From the NCBI GenBank assembly GCA_022579005.1, contig MU401604.1:1-64000 (forward strand): a stretch of DNA of 64,000 nt, written 5' to 3'. Made by a program: the position numbers and the translations under genes. A model generated the notes under the pieces. It was given only the letters and a program-made list of their open reading frames with translations. It was not told the origin of the DNA and searched no databases. This stretch comes from Poronia punctata. Taxonomy: Eukaryota > Ascomycota > Sordariomycetes > Xylariales > Xylariaceae. Shown here in pieces: positions 22,288 to 34,140 of this stretch; within the stretch, counting starts at the first letter, position 1, and each line of letters opens with the position of its first letter.

Positions 22288-24366
22288 ATGAACAACTCCA
22301 ACAATACCCCGAATCGCGACCGACAGCCCCCGGCTTCCTCAATGAATACCGGCCATGACGATGCCACATACAAAACCGCCTTAAAGGGCGCCTCCATCGC
22401 TTTTCAAAAGAAGCCACCGAACCCTCCTAAATCGTCCACAGCGGCTCTCCCGGCGCGCCAGGCTGGCCATGGCAGTAACAACGGCAACGGTGCCCTCATC
22501 GCGGCGACTTCTGCGTCCCGCGATCATAACCGCTCGCAGCCGTTGTCTACCAACCAGGTTTCATCTGCCAATACCATAAGTCACCAGAGTACAGGTAGAA
22601 GCAGTGCAGTCACGCATAGTGCGTTGCTGTCTACAGGACAGACAAATCTAGCGGCTCCCACCAAAGCATCAGGGCTCGGTTCGCGATCACCGTCCTTCAT
22701 AGCCGCCACCCTCGCAGCTAGTCGATCAGCGAGCCCAAGTCCGAAGCCTACTCCAACAGTATATCCTAAATCACAGCAAATTGCCGCGAGGGGACTGCCA
22801 AGGGGCAGCGCGGAGAACGACGATTCTGCCAGTTTTATAACAGAACTAGACCTGACGGCCGACTTGAGTTCAATCGCCCCAGCCAATGCTCTCATATCAC
22901 TTTTCGAGCGGAAAAGCGACGAGAGGGACCCGGTCAAGAAGAGCTCTGCTGCACCCACTCTCATGAAAGGAGTCAATGTGAAATCCGGCTTACGGCCTAT
23001 GACGCCTCCCCGAGCCACAGAGCCCGTTCTATCGCTCGAATCGTCACCGTCAAGACTAGCTGCAAACTCGCAATGGGAAGGGGCCTCCCCATCGCAACTA
23101 GCTATGGAACGTCATGCTGGAATCGGTCCACAACCTCAGCGCAAAAGCACTGTTGTAGATGGCAAGAAGCGACCGCCGACACCCCCTCCTACGCGCGCAA
23201 AGAGTGATGCCAAGCCACGCAGCCCAGAAGCTGGACTAAAGAAAAAGGGGAAACCGCGCGCAATCACACCACCACCAACCATCCGTCGCTCTTCTACTGT
23301 CATCGTATCACCACAGCCATGGAGGATATCTTCTCAAAAGCTTATAGAAGCTACTTCCGTTCAAATTCAGCGTTCGGAAGATCATTCACCTAATGATTCT
23401 TTGTCGCCACGTCACAATTCGCCCGCCAATTCCACAGCTCGTCCAGATACACGTAACATCAGCAGCAGAGAGCCGCCTTTTTTGTTACGGAGGTCGTCGA
23501 CCACTCTATCGAATGATACCTTTGTATCGGCCTCATCAGCTCCTTCGGCAGAGCCAAGTTCCCCGGCGCGTAAAAGTCCGCCCCAAATCACTGTCGACAA
23601 ATCTCAATCATCAGTGGCACGTTCACCTACACATTCATCTTCGGCGCATAACGTTCGGCCCGCTCCGTCTCCCCGCCCTAGACTGTCAACACAACGGTCG
23701 TCTAATTTAGGCTTGGAGTCCCTGACTAATGCCATCGTGGCGGGTTCCCTGGCGTCATCTCGTGCGGCACCTAGATCTGCGCAGCCTCCTACACCCCCGC
23801 CTCGACAACCGACACCGCGCATACGCCAGACACTACGGGCGCCGAGAACCCAATCTGAGGAAGAAGTTGCCAAACACCATGGGAAGAAGCCCCTGGGCAA
23901 GCTTAGCTCTAGAAAGAAGCACTCACATCACGAAGGGTCTCGAAAACGCTGGCGCGAGGAAATCACGCAAAGCGAAAGACAACGGTACGAGGGGGTGTGG
24001 GCTAGTAATCGGGGCTTATTACTGGACGAATTAAGTGCTGCTGCAAACGGACTACGAGACGTCGATAAAAGCCTTCTCATCCCCAACGTGGTGGTGAGGG
24101 ACATTTGGTCCCGTAGTCGACTCCCCTTTGATGAGCTGGCTGAAGTATGGGACCTGGTTGATATCAGAAAAAAAGGTGTGCTGGATAAAGTTGAGTTTGT
24201 TGTGGGTATGTGGCTCATCGACCAGAGGCTCCGCGGTCGCAAAATCCCTCCAAAGGTTAGTGACAGCGTTTGGGGAAGTGCCAAAGGGGTGAGTGTGCTT
24301 GGACATCATAAACATCATCATAAACATCATACACCGCACAAGGCGAAGAAGATGATGAAGAAGTAA
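22288..24366 (+). CDS. irs4: Irs4/Tax4-like EH-domain protein
   Basis: Single exon, 692 residues. About the first 530 residues are low-complexity, rich in Ser, Pro, Thr, Arg and Ala with many SP and PxxP-type sites. The C-terminal part (about residues 560-670) is an EH domain: ERQRYEGVWASNRG, LIPNVVVRDIWSRSRLP, ELAEVWDLVDIRKKGVLDK, EFVVGMWLIDQRL. This layout matches yeast Irs4 and Tax4 (rDNA silencing, PI(4,5)P2 regulation through the Inp51 phosphatase, cell-wall integrity). The protein ends with a His/Lys-rich tail (HHKHHHKHH then KAKKMMKK), which is not a family requirement. An overlapping upstream ATG at 22278 is noted separately. Confidence 0.88.
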   Translation: MNNSNNTPNRDRQPPASSMNTGHDDATYKTALKGASIAFQKKPPNPPKSSTAALPARQAGHGSNNGNGALIAATSASRDHNRSQPLSTNQVSSANTISHQSTGRSSAVTHSALLSTGQTNLAAPTKASGLGSRSPSFIAATLAASRSASPSPKPTPTVYPKSQQIAARGLPRGSAENDDSASFITELDLTADLSSIAPANALISLFERKSDERDPVKKSSAAPTLMKGVNVKSGLRPMTPPRATEPVLSLESSPSRLAANSQWEGASPSQLAMERHAGIGPQPQRKSTVVDGKKRPPTPPPTRAKSDAKPRSPEAGLKKKGKPRAITPPPTIRRSSTVIVSPQPWRISSQKLIEATSVQIQRSEDHSPNDSLSPRHNSPANSTARPDTRNISSREPPFLLRRSSTTLSNDTFVSASSAPSAEPSSPARKSPPQITVDKSQSSVARSPTHSSSAHNVRPAPSPRPRLSTQRSSNLGLESLTNAIVAGSLASSRAAPRSAQPPTPPPRQPTPRIRQTLRAPRTQSEEEVAKHHGKKPLGKLSSRKKHSHHEGSRKRWREEITQSERQRYEGVWASNRGLLLDELSAAANGLRDVDKSLLIPNVVVRDIWSRSRLPFDELAEVWDLVDIRKKGVLDKVEFVVGMWLIDQRLRGRKIPPKVSDSVWGSAKGVSVLGHHKHHHKHHTPHKAKKMMKK

Positions 24367-26689
24367 TGCGGGCAATTACGGATGTCTTGCTTCGCTGGCT
24401 TGACCTGGATAAATTGATAGCATAGCACCCTGTTGATATAGATACGAATTATGATACCCAATAGAAGCTAACATTATGTTGTTTTGTTGATATTTTCTTT
24501 ACTACATACCTATAGTAATTGATATGCTGGGGAGGTAAACATGTTTATAAGTTGGCCGACTTACTACGAGGAGCTCTGCTCTCTGCCCTTATATTATATT
24601 TCCTTGACATTTTTGAGTTCGAAGATTTCCTAAGAAGTCTCTCACTCTCCACGAAATGGAATTTGGCAACTAATTACTACATGCATGTAATATGTCGACC
24701 ACTAACTTTTTTCCCTTCTTATACATAATTACGTATATAATAACATTTCCTCGGAGTGGGTGTTTGAGGCTCTGAGGTCCTCTCCATGACTCTTGAAGCA
24801 TGTGGAATTTATACTGGTTCTAGTGGAGGTGCTGTGGACTTCCTAAGAAGTCGTTTCTCTATGTTATCAGCTATTGTTGTATGTACAGTGGGGACCCATT
24901 AGAAACGAGCACCACGATGTTTTACACCAAAACTCAACATGTTTAACAATACATAACATAACTATAACATGGTCTAATATCTATTAAAAATAAAGGTATG
25001 TAACGGCTATTATTAGCTTTTATATTATGTACGTACTTAACATACACCTATTTTTTTAATTTAATTATTAAAGAATATACTTACTTACTTTATTAGCAAA
25101 ACTTTAAAACATGTATAATTAAATAAATAAAATAGGTATTGTATTGTTTCTTTTTTTATTTATATTTATTATAGCATGCTTAATATATTAAAACTATGTA
25201 TAGCCTTATATCTTATAAATTGACAGAGTTATTGCAGTTGTAAGTTTAGAAAAAAAGTTTAGTTTTGCTCGTTTCTATTGAGGACCGACTGTAGGTCGGG
25301 GGGCTGTGTCACTGCGAGTAAAGTTAAGTTACGGTCATCCTTTGACGCTGGCGCAAAAGACCTGCATCCTCTTGACGCCCGTCGGTTAGGCATCCTCTGG
25401 CCATGTCCTTCGTTGCGCTTAATGTTTTCGTATTACTGGGCAAAACCTGGGCCAGAGGCTTGGACTGGTCCGAGAAGGTGCAGCCTAGAATCTTATATCC
25501 CTACCCGCAACCTATGCTTTCTAACTTTGAAACGCGTAATGGCGCTAATGTTTTTAGCAATATCCCAACCTACCAGAGCTCTAACCTAGGTATGTAGGTG
25601 CTGCAAGTGAAACTGCTACTCTGCATGCCTCCTATCTATGATTATGAGTACTTGTAGTATCAAAAAGACGTGTGCGTGGTGTGCTGCGTACATCTTGTAA
25701 ATGACGCTGCACAACGTATCTAACCTAACTTAACCTAGTGGATTCAAGGTGGAGCCTAAATTGGAAACTCATTGCCGCAAAGTGGGCCACAACACCTATC
25801 TGAATCGGACCAGTCTCATCTTACTTGCAGCCCTCTCTAGTCGTTTTTAGCTTGCCGAACCACAGTTTGGTTGTTCGACGTTGAAGCTCTTCAAGGTAAG
25901 CCAGCTACATCCACGGCTTGGTCTTTTTACTCCTCACTCGCGGAGCCCAGTTCATCTTCCCACTTCGCTGCTCATCAGCAATACTTCAGTTCCTTCGATT
26001 TTAATCATCTTCCCATTACTTTCTCATCGCCGGTCTCGATAGCATCATTCAAGGCCTAGCTTCACCTGCTGCCGATCATCACGAGAGAGGGGCATTCCGT
26101 TATACTGAATCACGCATTCCAACTGCCTTACCATCGGCCCCTTAATCAGCTGCCAGCAATCAGCCACTCCAACCTGCTTCTCAGCATCCTCTGAGCCCCA
26201 TCTCTTAGCATCTGACCACTTTCTGTTATCTTCTTGCCCTCGTTTGCTGAATCGTGTGGAATCATCGGCCCCATTTAATACCCATACCATTATATCACCT
26301 CTCCACGAAGGTCACAGGCGTAAATAACCAGGAGCTTGTCCCTCCCATTACAGCTTTTCGACCCGATCCTTGACCGATATTCTTGCGCACGTTCTACCAA
26401 GGACAGCGAATCAAACGCCGACCATCCGCTTTCGCACCTTAGTAGACTTGGGGAAATAATATTATCGAAAGTCCAAGCTACAGCGCCTGCAAAGATTTCG
26501 CTAAAGCTTGCGGTCGTTACTATACACACCAAGAGGGCACGAGTGGCTCATATGCCGTACCTTGGGAAGAAAAGAAATTCGAGTTCTAGGATTATCCCGT
26601 AACAGCCGTTCGGAATCGCTGCCTTTTAGTGCCTGGTCGTCTCTATTGGGAGAAATCGGCTTTCGCCTACGTCTTCGCCAGCTCTGACA
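24367..26689. other. Intergenic region with AT-rich block
   Basis: 2.3 kb between two genes on the same strand. 24367-24870 is ordinary 3' flank; 24960-25270 is an AT-rich RIP-like block (separate entry); 25270-25620 is a GC-normal island with two overlapping meaningless frames; 25620-26689 is the 5' side of the tandem-PH gene, with short overlapping frames on both strands (26045-26290, 26290-26532, 26336-26602) that I reject as genes. A non-coding 5' exon for the PH gene is possible but not shown. Confidence 0.5.
24960..25270. repeat. AT-rich, RIP-like block
   Basis: About 310 bases dominated by A and T with long TTA/TAT runs, very few CA or TG steps and no open frame. Composition resembles the tract at 1-450. 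It is probably a decayed repeat insertion; ends and parent element cannot be recognised. Confidence 0.55.
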
Positions 26690-28026
26690 ATGTCGGCAAC
26701 TGTCGCTCAGTGCTTTCCGCAGACAGCCAGTCCGGCTTTACCCGAACGGCGCGCGACTATACAAATAGCACCTAGCTCAATAAATATTCCCGTGCCAATA
26801 AACACAGCCGTAGGCCGGCTACGAAATCTAACCTTGTCGACATCGAGCCCAGTCAACGAGAATGGTAGTTTCGAGTTCGACCGGGTTATCAAATCTGGAT
26901 ATGTGCAAAAGAGAACGCAGAAGACAAAGGTACGCTGGAGCTAGTAGAGGAGCAACATAGAAGTCGCTAATATACTAATCATCTGGTTAACCCGCAGGTC
27001 TGGAAATCTGTATATCTTGTCCTGCGACCAAATGCCATATACCTCTACAAGTCAGACAAGGAGAAAAAACTGCGACACAAGATACATTTGTCGGATCTGT
27101 CGGCCGTGGTTCCTCTAAAGGACCCGAAACAAAAGCGAAGTCATCTGTTCGGGCTCTTTTCTCCGTCAAAAAACTACCACTTCGAAGCGCCAACTGCCAA
27201 AGATGCGCAAGAATGGATCGATCTCATACGGCGCGACGCCAGGATCGAAGAGGAGGAGGAAGAAATGTTTCTCTCGAGCCCGGTTGTCCGCCGGCAGTCA
27301 TTTGCACCAGCGTCCGTGTTGAAAACTACCGACGGAACCCGCGAAACGATTTCGGCCGATCGCGAAAGGTGCTTATCAAGTTCACCTGAGCCCCACGACC
27401 GCCCACAGTCGAAGTCAATCCATTCAAGATCGAGGCGCATGTCCTATCAAGACTACTCTGGTTTGTCAGGGAACGAAGTAGCGTCGCAGTCCGATGTATC
27501 CGACGCCGAAGGCCAGAGGGGGCATGGACCCTCGCTTGAGAGTTACGCTGGGCCAGCGACATTTCCACCAGGTTCTGGTCCCCAGAACGAACAGCAACCA
27601 AAGCGCTCGGTTATGGGAGGCCAAAATATCAGTCAACTTCATATAGAGCGGGACCCGGACCGAGTTGTCTGGCAAGGTTGGCTTTGGTTTCTCAAGGGAA
27701 AGCGTGGGATGCGGCAGTGGAAGAACTGCTGGGCTGTCCTCCGTCCACGGAATTTGATTCTCTACAAAAACGAATCAGAGTATACGGCCTCGTTCATCCT
27801 TGGTCTGTCTTCGATAGTCAACGTGGTTGATATCGACCCGGTTAGCAAAACCAAGACGCACTGCATGCAGATCATAACAGATGAGAAAAGCTATCGGTTT
27901 TGCGCCCACGATGAGGAGTCTTTAGTTCGCTGCCTCGGCGCTTTCAAAAGTCTCCTGGCAAAGAGGAAAGAGTTGGAGGCTCGTCGGTCTGTTTCCGGCC
28001 CGAGGACTAGCCCAGCTACAAGGTGA
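26690..28026 (+). CDS. Tandem-PH domain protein, Opy1-like
   Basis: Two exons, 26690-26929 and 26998-28026, give 422 residues. The splice (GTACGC donor, TACTAATC branch, CGCAG acceptor) falls inside the first PH domain, between KRTQKTK and VWKSVYLVLRPNAIYLYK, and restores it. PH1 spans about residues 66-160. A Ser-rich linker with an acidic EEEEEEMF stretch follows. PH2 spans about residues 298-402 and starts with WQGWLWFLKGKRGMRQWKNC. Two PH domains in one small protein is the layout of yeast Opy1, which senses PI(4,5)P2 and modulates the Mss4 kinase. I infer a similar phosphoinositide role; orthology is not proven from sequence alone. Confidence 0.85.
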
Positions 28027-29932
28027 CCTAAGCTACCTTGGCTAAGCACCCTTCTACGCCCAGGAGGCGGTCATCCAAGAGCCCGAATACTTCTTGTTAT
28101 GATACGGGGGCATGTACATCCAATGGCATGCTTCGCGGTATGACGATGATGAAAAAAAAATAGATAATACCATATTAATAATAGCACAACCGGCATGTTG
28201 CAGCGCTTCAAGCTGCACATTTGGACCAGACAGGCGCAACGCCGCACACTCTGCAAGACAAGGTGCATTTTACTTACCCGATATCTTAGTTACAAAGGAA
28301 CAAAACCTGGCCGCAAGAATTGGCCCTTTTGTGTGTCCATTTTTGCATTGCCATTTGCAGAAGCTCGGGCTTGAAGAGTGCGGATGCAGATGCCGTCTTT
28401 CCCCATCTTGGAACCGTATGTTTGCCAATATGCCGAGTCTAATGCAGAAGACATCCGATGTGCGTCGCGAGCGTGAGGAAGACGGCGGTTCTACGTCTAC
28501 TATGTACGAGTATGAGGATGCATATAAGTATATAATGAGCGGCGTCGCAAACGGGCCTATCGGAGCTGAGAACAGCCTCTACGATAACTTGTTCGGCAGG
28601 ATTGAGCTTATCCGCACAACACACAAGAAGCCCACTAACCTAAACTAGCCCCATGCCACACAAGGTAACATAACCCCTACTCCCGCAACCCCCAGTCTAC
28701 AAGTTCCTATCCCTACAGATCCAATCACAGTTGTCGGGTAATGCGGCCAGATGAGAAAACGCAGGTAGGGGTCGCTATCTTACTCATCCCTTCTTGTCCA
28801 GCCGAATACGTAAAAAAGATGTTCAGTTTCATCCTAGGTTAGGTCAAGTTAGATGCTATCTAGGAACTCTAGCTTCGGACCCCGAACCTTGGCAAGGGGC
28901 TTGATGTTTCCTGGGCATTCTTGCTAGCCGACGGGGTTGAAAGACTACACACTCAATTGCCGGAGCTAATTACGATAGAAAGGCGGATACATTAGATATC
29001 AGGAGGAACATAGTCTCGCTGACATACTGACTGACAGTTGGGCGTGGGGTCACGAACGTATGTACGTGTGCACATTTTGCGACATGGCTGTTCACCCGAT
29101 CAGAGCCTCACTCTCTGACACTTCCCTCGGAGGGGATTCTAGTCAAGCAATTTTTTTTTCTTTTCTCGGAATCTAGACTCTTGTGTGTAACAGCGCCACT
29201 TACTCATCGACTTGATCTCCCTCGTGAAAGTATCTAACGTTAGGTCAAGTATTTACTGGCCAGGGGGCAGGCGCGAACGGATTTCCTGTCTATTGCCAAG
29301 GCCCCCAAGAGTATGTCCGAAGGTATTCTACACGTAATTCTTGTTTTATTCCCACCTGGACTGCAACCAAAACCGCCCCAGTTCCTCCGAATGCAGAAGA
29401 AGTCCCGGGCCCGCCCATGTCAGGTACTGGACTTCTCTGGTTCTTTGCATATGACGGACAGCAAATGAGACGAGTCAAACCCGACCCCCGCATTTTTTAC
29501 CTACATACCTACGGGCCTACCCAAGTACCTACCCCATAAGCAAGCGAATCGAAGATCCCCCATACGCTTGGTCTCGCGGGTGGGAAAATTGCCGAATGAC
29601 CTTGTTGTCTCCCTCCATTGATCATGTTGAGACCACACGCGCAAATCAAGTTCCCCATTCCTCCCCGTTCCGTTTCCATACATGTTAGTTAGGTTCTTGG
29701 ATCTCGGCGTCTTTTCGTCTCCTCACTTTCTTCTACTTGAGTGTTGTGGCGAATCGTATTTTAGGAAGGTGGGTTACATCTTTTATGTTGGAGATCATGG
29801 GGGGGGGGGGGGGGGGGGGGGGGTTGTTGGGGGTGGGCTGAGAGGCGGGTGCCGGTGCAACGATGGTGTTTTAGGGTAAGTTGGGGGGGGGGCCAGTGAA
29901 AATAAAAGAAAACANNNNNNNNNNGCGCGCCG

Positions 29933-29998
<66 letters not shown>

Positions 29999-30492
29999 AT
30001 GTGTGTGTGTGCTGCGATGCGCGTGCCGTTGCTACGATGGGGTTTTACGTGTACTTGGTCTTGGGGCCCTTGCATATGAATGACATCAAAACTCCTATAG
30101 GTGAAGATATAACCCAAGGTAGGTATTAAACTACTCTGCCCTTTCTCTTGGATGGTCAAACACTCAGCTCCGTTAGTCCCAGCTGAGCTTGATCACCTGT
30201 TGGGATAAAGTCCACGGGTATGATCTCTTATTCGTTCACTTTTTTACAGCTTCCTGGTCGTCTGTTCTCGGGCTTGTTATTTACGTGTATACTTGTGGCA
30301 CACGTTCTTGATCCATGTTTGGATATCTCCTCGTGCTGGCTTAGAAGGGGGGATTTTGAATATATACTTAATTATCCCGACTGGCATCTTTGCTTTAGAC
30401 TACCTAGTTACTCTTGGTGTAATTTGGCCACGCATCTCATATCATCTTTTTGATTTCATATTTTATAATACACGACCATCATCATCATCATC
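28027..30492. other. Gene-poor region with assembly gap
   Basis: 2.5 kb between the tandem-PH gene and the GH5 gene. The 178-codon frame at 28112-28648 has a Met start but no domain, no splice partner and patchy composition; I do not call it. The region holds the N-gap and homopolymers at 29799-29998. TACCTA-type words occur at 29495-29535. A CAT/ATC trinucleotide run (30477-30495) runs into the GH5 start codon. No RNA genes were seen. Confidence 0.5.
29799..29998. other. Assembly gap between G25 and C66 homopolymers
   Basis: A run of 25 G (29799-29823), then about 90 bases of ordinary DNA, ten N (29915-29924), GCGCGCCG and a run of 66 C (29933-29998). Such long mononucleotide runs next to a gap are typical of reads that failed on both sides. 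The segment left of the gap (29839-29884) is a degraded copy of the segment right of it (30013-30058), so sequence and spacing here are unreliable. Confidence 0.9.
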
Positions 30493-31861
30493 ATGAAAAT
30501 CGCCTCGGCCGTGGCGGTCTTCTTCGCCGCCATCCCAGCACTAGCCGTCAAGCTCCCACTCTCCACCTCATCCCGCTGGATCCTCGACGCGGACGGGAAC
30601 CGCGTGAAACTCCGATGCGTCAACTGGGGCGGCCATCTCGAGGCCAACACGCCCGAGGGTCTACACAAGCAATCGGTCGAGTACATTGCCGACTTCATAG
30701 CCGCGCAAGGGTTCAACTGCGTCCGACTGACGTACTCGATCGATCACGCGCTGGACCCGGACGTCCCGCTCTCCCGATCCTTTCCCGATGCCGCTGGGGC
30801 CGCTGGCGTGAGCGTCGAGGACATGAACAAGATTTATGGACGGATTGTCGAGAAGAACGCCTTTGCGGAGAACGGGACGACGAGGGACGCGTATGGTGCC
30901 GTTATCTCGGCGCTTTGGGACAGGGGCGTCATGACGATTTTGGATAATCATGTTAGCAAGGCGAGTTGGTGCTGTAAGTGACAAAACAAACCTACCTACC
31001 TAACCTAATTTTCTTTTTATATAAAATTCCCTTTCGGATGAGGGCAATAAGGGGCAAAACACTTAGACTAACATGTCTTGCAAAAAAAAAAAACCAGGCG
31101 ATCTCACAGACGGGAACGGCTGGTGGGACAAAGGAGGCGGCTACAACTCGGCCAACAGCCGATTCTTCAACACGGACAACTGGCTCCGAGGTCTCGAATC
31201 CATGGCCGCGTGGGCCAAGACCCAGCCGGGCGTGGTCGGCATGGGCCTCCGGAACGAGATCCGCGAGTTCCTCGCCCAGGGGACGTTCGACGGCCGGAAA
31301 GACTGGTACAACTACCTCGGCCAGGCCGCGAGGCGCGTGCACGGCGCCAACGCCGACGTCCTCGTCATCATGGGCGGCACGCAGTCGTCTACCGACCTAG
31401 TCCATCTACGAACCAATAAAAACATCGACTGGACCGCCTGGGCGGGGAAACACGTGTGGGAATGGCACGCGTACGAATTCACCGTCACCTACGCCGTGGG
31501 GAAGGGGAATTGCGGCACGCTGAAGGACGAATACGGACTCTTCAACGGATTCGTGCTCGATCAGGGCAAGAAATACACTGCTCCTTTGATGTTGACCGAG
31601 TTCGGCTTCGGGATGACGGGTGGTCCGCATGATGGGTTGAGTGATGGGGACGACAAGTATTTCAAGTGTCTTCGTGAATACGTCCTCAGCAATGATTCCG
31701 AGTGGGCCATCTGGGCTATCATGGGGTCGTATTATGTTCGCGAAGGCAAGCTCGATTACGACGAAGGTTTCGGAGTCATGGATCATGATTGGAAGGGGTT
31801 GAGGAATGCGAAATTGCCCGAGTTGCTGCAGCCCATGTTTAGTGTTACTCAGGGTCCTTGA
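30493..31861 (+). CDS. Secreted glycoside hydrolase family 5
   Basis: Two exons, 30493-30973 and 31098-31861, give 414 residues. The intron ends in an 11-A run and CCAG and joins SWCC to DLTDGNGWWD in phase. The start MKIASAVAVFFAAIPALA is a signal peptide cut before VKLPL. The fold is the (beta/alpha)8 cellulase-type GH5: VNWGGHLEA near the N-terminus, TILDNHVSKASWCC, the acid/base Glu in GMGLRNEIREF (about residue 212) and the nucleophile Glu in LMLTEFGFGMTGG (about residue 327). The mature enzyme has no carbohydrate-binding module. Its substrate (beta-glucan, mannan or other) cannot be told from sequence. It suggests use of plant or fungal polysaccharides. Confidence 0.92.
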
Positions 31862-32658
31862 TTTTTTTTAAAGGGGGGGGGCAAGTAGGTAAAAGGGAAT
31901 AAGGGGTTTTAATGAAGCCGCTTGTTGTCTTTGTATATACTGATTATCTACCTATATATAAAGTATATAATTATGTCTTGTTTAGATGAACATGTATATA
32001 CCTGTTTTTATATCAAGTATATATATGTGTGTATCTTGTCTACTCAAAGATAGATCGATGAGAGCTTTATACATAAGACATCACTACCCGGTCGATCCCT
32101 GTCGTCGGGACGATGGTATCGTAAATGAGTGAAGGAGATGCTAGGACAATTAATTGTATATATAGAACCATCAAACCGTATCCACTACGCTGTTAAAAGA
32201 TTCCTCTCTTCATATTAGTGTAAATCACATATACATCATTATAGGCGAACCCGAATGATGGTACACGAGGAATAGACCTTGGTAAAACCCCTTTGACCAT
32301 GTGGGTGGTCACTTATAAGGAGATCATGTTCCGCCTGGCAGGCAAAAGCTATCAAGGGGCTTTTCGAAAAGACTTGCTATCTTGCTATTCATGTCTAGCC
32401 TTGCTCAAAACATTCTATCTGGTCTAATCCGTTTCCCAGAACGAGACTTAAACGAGTCCTACCCGTATGTACGCATATCCTTTTCCGCCTTCCTTTCCTC
32501 ACATCCATAGTCCCCGTGCTTTTTGGTCAAGTTGTGAGAATTGTCTGCGGCGAGCCTCAAACAGAGTCCAATTGATGTACCGAACCTTGGGTGGCCATTG
32601 TCCCCATGTCGCTGACAATACCAATACAAATCCATATATGCATATGTATCATAACTCA
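31862..32658. other. 3' flanks of GH5 and Ydj1, no gene seen
   Basis: 797 bp between convergent genes. AT-rich with TATATA runs at 31930-32030. It contains only 3' UTR sequence as far as I can see. Confidence 0.5.
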
Positions 32659-34140
32659 TTATTGCTGAGCGCATTGAGGTTGAGCGCCAGCGTCGTCATC
32701 ATCGTCATCTTCCCATCCGTCGCCGTATCTCGTGCCGCCCGAATTAACTCCCATCTGAAAAGGGTCAGTTTAGTACGCAGGACATTAGTAATTTTGGAGA
32801 GTTGGACGTACGTCTTCGAGGTCACCATCATCTTCGTATTCTACCTCGTCCACTTCCTCTGCTTTAATCGCCGGCGCAGGGCCAGGAAGCAACTTCGTGA
32901 GAGAGTCATAGGCGCTCTCATCCTTCAGCCAGCCATCTTCGGGGAACTGGATCTTCACAACAAGGTAAAGATCTCCCTTCTCATCAGTGCGTTTCTGCGG
33001 CATGCCCTCGCCTTCTACCCTGAGGACCTGGTCGGGCCGTAGAATCTTGCCTCTAGGATGAGAGATCTGGATACCTCTGCCGTCGAGATGAGTCAAGACA
33101 ACGCGCGAGAACCCGCAGAGGGCCTCGGCTAGAGTCACCTCTATATCTGCCTGAAGGTCGCTGCCAACCCGGTTAAAGATCTCGTGCGGCTCCTCGGCCA
33201 GGATGAAGACGAGGTTGCCCGGTGTCTGATCAGGGTGTTGGTCAGCTTCGCCCTCCAAGACGATTCGGTCGCCCTGGTAAGCGCCACGGGGAATGTAGAT
33301 CTCCAAGGGTTTTGTTTCTTTGGTAGTCCGCTTGCCCTTGCACTTCTTGCACCGGTCCTTCTCCTTAAAGTAGTTTCCGGATCCTTGGCATCTATCACAT
33401 GGCGCGGTATCTCGTGCGACGAGGCCGGGGCCCATCTGTCGCAGAGTCTCCACCATACCGTGACCCTTGCAACGGTCGCACGTTTGCGGCTTCACCTTCT
33501 CTTTGCCGCCGGACCCCTTGCAGTGACTGCAGAGGACCGACTTCTCGGCGGAGAACTTGACCGTCTTGCCCTTGTACAAATCTTCTAGGCTCACGCTGTA
33601 TTTGGCCTCTTCGTCTTGGCCACGTCGGGGTCGTCTAGGGCCGCCGGGTCCGCCCATACCAGGCATGCCACCCATGCCGCCCATACCGCCGCCCATACCC
33701 ATGCCGAACATTTGAGCAAGGAAGTCGTTAATATCGACGCCGTCGCCGGCACCACCGCCCTCGAAAGCAGCCATTCCATGTCTGTCGTACATCTCTCGCT
33801 TCTCTTCGTCTCGGAGGATTTCGTAGGCCTGGGTCACACGCTTGAACATATGTTCGGACTCTTCTCGCTGATCCTCAGGGACCTTGTCGGGGTGGTGCTT
33901 CAAAGCAAGCTATTTCAAGGTCAGCATCGAAATGAATCGGGATACAATAGATAGCGGATCCTACAAACCTTGCGGTATGCCTTCTTGATCTCATTGGTGT
34001 CGGCCGACTTGTCTATACCAAGTAGTTCTATTCAAGATTGTTAACCAGATGCTCTCACCAGGGAAGTATGCGTCAGAGGGGCCGGGAAGGGCGGACATAC
34101 CGTAGAAGTCGGCGCCATCAGCACCATCGTGTCCTGCCAT
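32659..34140 (-). CDS. ydj1: Type I Hsp40 co-chaperone, Ydj1/Mas5
   Basis: Four exons on the minus strand: 34140-34101, 34027-33969, 33909-32812 and 32754-32659, giving 430 residues. The first two small exons build the J domain (DFYELLGIDKSADTNEIKKA), and exon 3 supplies LALKHHPDK with the HPD motif. A Gly/Met-rich linker (GMGMGGGMGGMGGMPGMGG) follows, then four zinc repeats: CSHCKGSG, CDRCKGHG, CDRCQGSG and CKKCKGKR; the last is imperfect at its end. A C-terminal substrate-binding and dimer part follows. The last exon adds a short acidic tail that ends in CAQQ, a CaaX box for farnesylation as in yeast Ydj1 (CASQ). The protein stimulates Hsp70 in the cytosol and helps import into mitochondria and ER. 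Confidence 0.95.

Noticed and set aside
28112..28648. 178-codon plus-strand frame in the gene-poor region
   Set aside because: No domain, no orthologue that I recognise, patchy composition, and no splice partners. Kept out for lack of support; RNA-seq would decide.
32040..32120. tRNA-like GGTCGATCCC word
   Set aside because: No matching A box, acceptor stem or anticodon arm at the right spacing.
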